DNA of 64,000 bases from Onchidella celtica (taxonomy: Eukaryota; Mollusca; Gastropoda; Systellommatophora; Onchidiidae). Position numbers and translations under genes: made by a program. The notes under the pieces were generated by a model, which ran no database searches, was not told the origin of the DNA, and saw only the letters and a program-made list of their open reading frames with translations. Numbering within the stretch: the first letter of the stretch is position 1; each line of letters starts with the position of its first letter. The stretch spans positions 21,093,982-21,157,981 of the forward strand of contig OZ007569.1 in NCBI GenBank assembly GCA_963931925.1, given 5' to 3'. Positions 61,773 through 64,000 of the stretch are shown here, piece by piece.

Positions 61773-64000
61773 GATATCTTAAGATAAGGGGATGGAGCTG
61801 CTTTCTGCTGTATATTTACAACCTGGGTGCTTGACCCAGTTCTGTGTCACAAGTCTTAGTAAATATCGTGTCATGGGGTGAAGAAATAGAATTATTTTGT
61901 GATACACACCAATCTTCAGCTGTGAGCCATTGTGATAGTATGATTGTTGCCAGTCAGTCTGTGAATATGCATTTGTGAAACTGGTGTGCTTATTGTTTTG
62001 GCTTCATATTTATGGGTAAATACACAAAGTGATGAACTTTTCTGCCATTTTTGGCCAAGAACAAAATCTTTGTTGACGGAATGATTTCCTTAAACAAAAG
62101 TGAGTAATAAATTAACTCCTTAGATTGAAAGCAAATTAGTTGTCCAGAGTGAATTAATTCCTTGTGTGGTATAACTTGAACAATTTCCAATTGTATGAAT
62201 GCATAAAGATCAATTTGGCATTTTGACCGCAATTTTGTCTGATGCATTTAAGGCAATGTACATTGACCATGTATGAAGAATAGTCTTTCAACCATGAAAA
62301 TTGGATTTTTGCTGCCATTCTTCAAACAGGTGAGCCTGAGATGGGAATTTCTACTGATGAGATCAGGTGTAACAACTTACATGTAAATTACACTTACAGT
62401 GCCCATTACAGTTTACTAATGAAATTTAGTTGCCAAACTTTGAAAATGTACAGTTTATGGACACATAAGATTAAATGGTTAAATTTACAGTTTGTGTACA
62501 TGTAGTGAACATGAAGAAGAAATTACATGTATATAGGCTGCCTCAGCATCAACCTCTCTACTGTAAATCCCCAATAGGAAGTGATTATATACAGCAGCCT
62601 TACTGCCAGCATCTGTATATTTTAAGCTCCTTACTCTTCAATTAGAAGCTGATGTCAGTATTGTAAATCCTTCACTTTTTCATTACAGCCTGACTTCAGC
62701 CTTCACATTCCCCTTCCATAATTATAATAATACGTCTATTGTCTTTATGGGGGTAAAAGGAAATCAAAGGTTAGTATCTCCAATTAACAAGAAAACAAGG
62801 AACAAATCTTGAGTTTCCTGTGGTTTTGATGTAGTGAGTCATAGAGATCACAAGATGTTGATTTTGATGAAATAGCCATGCTGCATATATTATATGCATG
62901 TGAGTGTGTATGAATGGCCATGACCGAGTGTCTGTGCAATGGTGAGATTAAAAAAAAGAAAAGAATTATCTGTACCTGCCTGTGTCCAATTATGTATGAA
63001 CGAAATGCAAAAATGACCTCATGTACAACACTTCAGATTATGTAAACTTGTAAAGAGGGATTCTAGTAACAATTTGGAATAAAAATAATATAATACTACA
63101 ACAACCCATGTTGATTTCTTCAGTGTTTGTGTTTACCTTCTATTTGGGATTATTTTATTGATGGCTGTGATTGGACTGTTGTGAAATTACAAAGTCAAGG
63201 AGAGGAAATACTGAGTGCCTTATCTACAGCTTATTATGCAAAATACATGCAGTTCCCCTAACAACAGCCTTATTGACATAAATTTGTATGCATGGTGATG
63301 AAGAGCAAGCAAAGCCAGCCTCACATCATAACATTCATACTTCCCGAAAGTATATTATTACTGTATGTAAAGGTGAAAGATTTCTGATCCCTGCACTATG
63401 CAGCTTAACTCGCAGAATGAATAATATTTGTCTACCCTTTCCACAATAGGAACCAAAACGAAAGACTTGACAACCAGATACATATACGTCTAATACATAC
63501 ATTTATTAAAAGTAAAAGCAATTAATTATTTATAAAGCAAAGTGTTGATGATTGAACATGAAAAGACACACATAACACAATCAGTGATGTATATAGAATT
63601 CTTCAATTTTTCTTTTTCAGTACATGTATTTTATATTCCATATTCTGGGTACATGGGTTATGAACCCACTCAGAGCATCAGGTTTCTAGTGCTCAACTAT
63701 GATCACAATTGACACACATGACAATGTGTTCTACGATTTTTATCACAGACATGACCATGTATCATAATAATGTACATTCAATCATTTTTTTCCCCATGTC
63801 TAACAGAGGAAATGCTTATTTTGATCAATTTCATGTGCCTAAAACATCTTTCAACAGTCAAAACTGGTCAAACCTTCAGATATTACACCCTATAAAAATA
63901 AATCGGTAAAATACATTAAAGGAATAATTTTCAGTTTATTTTTTTTCAATTAACAAAAATACTTATCAAAATTTTTTTTAATGCCTTGTGTCCACGAAAG
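61773..64000. other. Right-edge AT-rich region
   Basis: No exon with conserved coding was recognised. Near 63078 is an AATAAA in the plus sense. At 63500-63505 ttatta/tttatt motifs could serve a minus-strand transcript coming from the right. Short ORFs look random. Confidence 0.35.

Noticed and set aside
1-64000. CRISPR arrays, rRNA genes, bacterial operons
   Set aside because: Spliced genes, SINEs, LINEs and LTR elements show a eukaryotic nuclear genome; no regularly spaced repeat array or rRNA sequence is seen.

Overview
This is a eukaryotic window, almost certainly from a marine invertebrate. A mollusc or another lophotrochozoan is my best guess, from the invertebrate-type mobile elements and SINEs; this is inference and no species can be named. 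The exons are small, GT-AG bounded and far apart. Introns and intergenic DNA are AT-rich and crowded with transposable elements. I see no operons, ribosome binding sites or CRISPR arrays.

Two host genes are transcribed divergently from a 2.8 kb intergenic region (39768-42601). On the minus strand is DPH6, diphthine--ammonia ligase. Fifteen coding exons run from 39767 down to 2468 and encode 623 residues: an N-terminal SGGKDS PP-loop ATPase domain followed by RidA/YjgF-like domains. The C-terminal end lies in an exon I could not place, or beyond the left edge. On the plus strand is GOLGA5 (golgin-84), a Golgi coiled-coil tethering protein with a C-terminal membrane anchor. It has fourteen coding exons, 42602-57547, 763 residues, and appears complete. 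All junctions were checked by hand for GT/AG and reading phase.

Intron 12 of DPH6 (6393-26019, 19.6 kb) is a transposon nest. It holds a Ty3/Gypsy-type LTR retrotransposon (6853-17376, target duplication TGTAG) with the unusual order gag-PR-IN-RT-RNaseH, as in Gmr1-like elements, lacking the integrase core and most of RT. Its 5' LTR is split by a 4 kb endonuclease/RT LINE with a 15 bp target duplication. Next come an inverted-repeat element (about 17471-19365) and a CR1-like LINE on the minus strand (about 19370-23240). The first ORF of that LINE starts with a hydrophobic segment, then a 2A translational-recoding motif (GDVELNPGP), then a PHD finger. A solo LTR of a related subfamily lies in DPH6 intron 9.

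Both genes also carry many short non-autonomous DNA elements with visible terminal inverted repeats, several bounded by TTAA (piggyBac-like) or TA (mariner/pogo-like). Two tRNA-derived SINEs lie in golgin-84 introns, one interrupted by a LINE fragment with a 13 bp target duplication. A Merlin-like transposase fragment sits between the two genes. The most unusual host-gene feature is a partial duplication of golgin-84 exon 13 with its splice acceptor. It begins at a TTAA and is followed by sequence that would truncate the membrane anchor.

The region from 57548 to 64000 is golgin-84 3' UTR and intergenic DNA, with a mariner-like MITE, small foldbacks and an exact 141 bp tandem duplication.
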